From assembly GCF_001317355.1 (NCBI RefSeq), contig NZ_LKET01000032.1, forward strand, positions 310,001 through 374,000: a stretch of 64,000 bases of DNA, read 5' to 3'. The translations under genes and the position numbers were made by a program. Shown here piece by piece: positions 63,265 through 64,000 of the stretch (the stretch's first letter is position 1; each line of letters opens with the position of its first letter). Below the pieces are notes generated by a model that ran no database searches, was not told the origin of the DNA, and was given only the letters and a program-made list of their open reading frames with translations. The stretch comes from Oxobacter pfennigii. GTDB lineage: Bacteria > Bacillota > Clostridia > Clostridiales > Oxobacteraceae.

Positions 63265-63758
63265 AGCTTTTTTACCCGGCTTTTAACAGACGGGCTGCCC
63301 TTTTCCATGGACTTGTTCAGTATTTCAATGAGCAAAGGCTTTAAATGTGTATGATGCAGTGTTAAATCAAAGAGACACTGGATGGAGTTGACTTTAACTA
63401 TATTGCTTTTGCTCATATTTATCCAATCTTTCAAAAGTTCAACTATCTTTTTTACTTCACTTTCTTCTAAATCCAATCTTGAAAAAATCTGTGCCAGGTG
63501 CCACCTGACCTCCTGCTGTTCAATTGCTGCCACTTCATTTATAAGTTTATCTTTATGCTTATCAAGCAAATAAGGTTTTATCCGGCTCACCTTTTCAATA
63601 GCATCACAAGCCCTCATCCTTACAATGGCATCTTCACTTTGCATGCCTTCAAAAACTCTTTCAAATAATCCATCATTTTCAAGTATATCCGATACCACTT
63701 CATCGGCTCTGCCTATTGAACGCAAATCCCCGCCCTTTAACTTTTCCAGTACATCCAT
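63114..63758 (-). CDS. HEAT-repeat-like protein
   Basis: 214 residues, helical repeats (SEDAIVRMRACDAIEKVSR, EVRWHLAQIFSRLDLEESEV, IVKVNSIQCLFDLTLHH) of HEAT type at ~35-160. The last ~50 residues are low-complexity (TSSSMGGSGIKGRGPDKPA) and are read from DNA antisense to ftsX, so the original stop may have been lost. GGGGG precedes ATG 63758. Function unknown. Upstream gene at 63791 is probably in the same operon. Confidence 0.65.
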   Translation of the reverse strand: MDVLEKLKGGDLRSIGRADEVVSDILENDGLFERVFEGMQSEDAIVRMRACDAIEKVSRIKPYLLDKHKDKLINEVAAIEQQEVRWHLAQIFSRLDLEESEVKKIVELLKDWINMSKSNIVKVNSIQCLFDLTLHHTHLKPLLIEILNKSMEKGSPSVKSRVKKLYLSLADTNPNMLPAIPRNAPSNITVMERPKTSSSMGGSGIKGRGPDKPA

Positions 63759-63790
63759 GGCAAAAACCCCCTACCTCTTATAACTGCAAA

Positions 63791-64000
63791 TTAAACTCCC
63801 ATTGCCTTTGCCAATAGTGAAAGCTTATTTATTGTTTTCCAATTGCGTACAGTTGCCGGGGCATCCAAAATATGAAGCTTATTGGCAAGCTTCGAGTTGC
63901 GGATGCTGTTATGAAATAAAAGAAAAACATCCCGGCCTATAATCCGGAATTCATCGCTTTCATTTTTATAAACATCCAATCGCTCTACTTTTTCTTTAGA
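63791..64000 (-). CDS. Unknown gene, C-terminal part only (cut by window edge)
   Basis: The frame stays open from 64000 to TAA 63791, 69 codons, reading ERLDVYKNESDEFRIIGRD, VFLLFHNSIRNSKLANKLHI and TINKLSLLAKAMGV. No family recognised. It precedes the HEAT-like gene by 32 bp. Confidence 0.5.
   Translation of the reverse strand, partial: SKEKVERLDVYKNESDEFRIIGRDVFLLFHNSIRNSKLANKLHILDAPATVRNWKTINKLSLLAKAMGV

Overview
The window looks like chromosome of a low-GC, anaerobic, Gram-positive, spore-forming member of the Clostridia. The evidence is strong GGAGG ribosome-binding sites with frequent TTG/GTG starts, a SpoVB-type flippase, a cortex-lytic type M14 peptidase, a V-type ATPase operon in place of an F-type one, a THF riboswitch, ECF S components and FtsEX. 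No species can be named from the sequence alone.

Layout. 1-10.4 kb: thpR (cut by the window edge), mtnP, a divergent glpX, a YvlD-like membrane protein, tRNA-Glu(CTC), a THF-riboswitch-controlled folate-type ECF S component with a flavoprotein gene, a two-component system, a GntR/FCD regulator and an aconitase whose promoter carries a palindromic operator. 10.4-19.8 kb: a second S component and the nine-gene V-ATPase operon (H/G-like, I, K, E, C, F, A, B, D). The K subunit has Na+-type ligand residues. 20.2-36.1 kb: radical SAM/B12 protein, methyltransferase, Zn-phospholipase C-like protein, molybdopterin oxidoreductase with a LUD protein, SpoVB-like flippase, EamA exporter, RluA synthase, M14 peptidase, a complete csoR-copA-copZ copper operon with operator, and two cell-envelope proteins.

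36.4-49.7 kb is the accessory region. Its main gene is a giant RHS/YD-repeat protein on the minus strand (43375-49718), split in two by one frameshift. Downstream of it lie orphan copies of the RHS C-terminal end. All share the same ~100-320 bp 'connector' ending in a WIE(F/Y)SGY motif, but each continues into a different tip. Tip 2 is followed 12 bp later by a five-helix membrane protein. Two paralogous 58-residue membrane proteins sit at equivalent places behind the main tip and tip 1. Cassettes share a 3' flank (hairpin terminator plus an AT-rich block). G/C homopolymers of 8 and 9 lie inside tip 2 and its membrane partner. The region also holds a decayed IS with 16-bp flanking repeats, IS3-family fragments, a group II intron reverse-transcriptase fragment, a Bro-N antirepressor fragment and a tRNA-like scar. 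I read this as a polymorphic toxin/immunity locus that recombines tips at its 3' end. That function is inferred from architecture, not shown.

50-64 kb returns to ordinary chromosome: an aspartate-type aminotransferase, a UvrD-like helicase, an MrfA-like DEAD/DEAH helicase, a membrane transglutaminase, a second RluA synthase, NAD+ synthetase, and a coiled-coil/FtsE/FtsX cell-division operon in which the coiled-coil protein has no visible hydrolase domain. The window ends in a HEAT-like protein and a gene cut by the edge.
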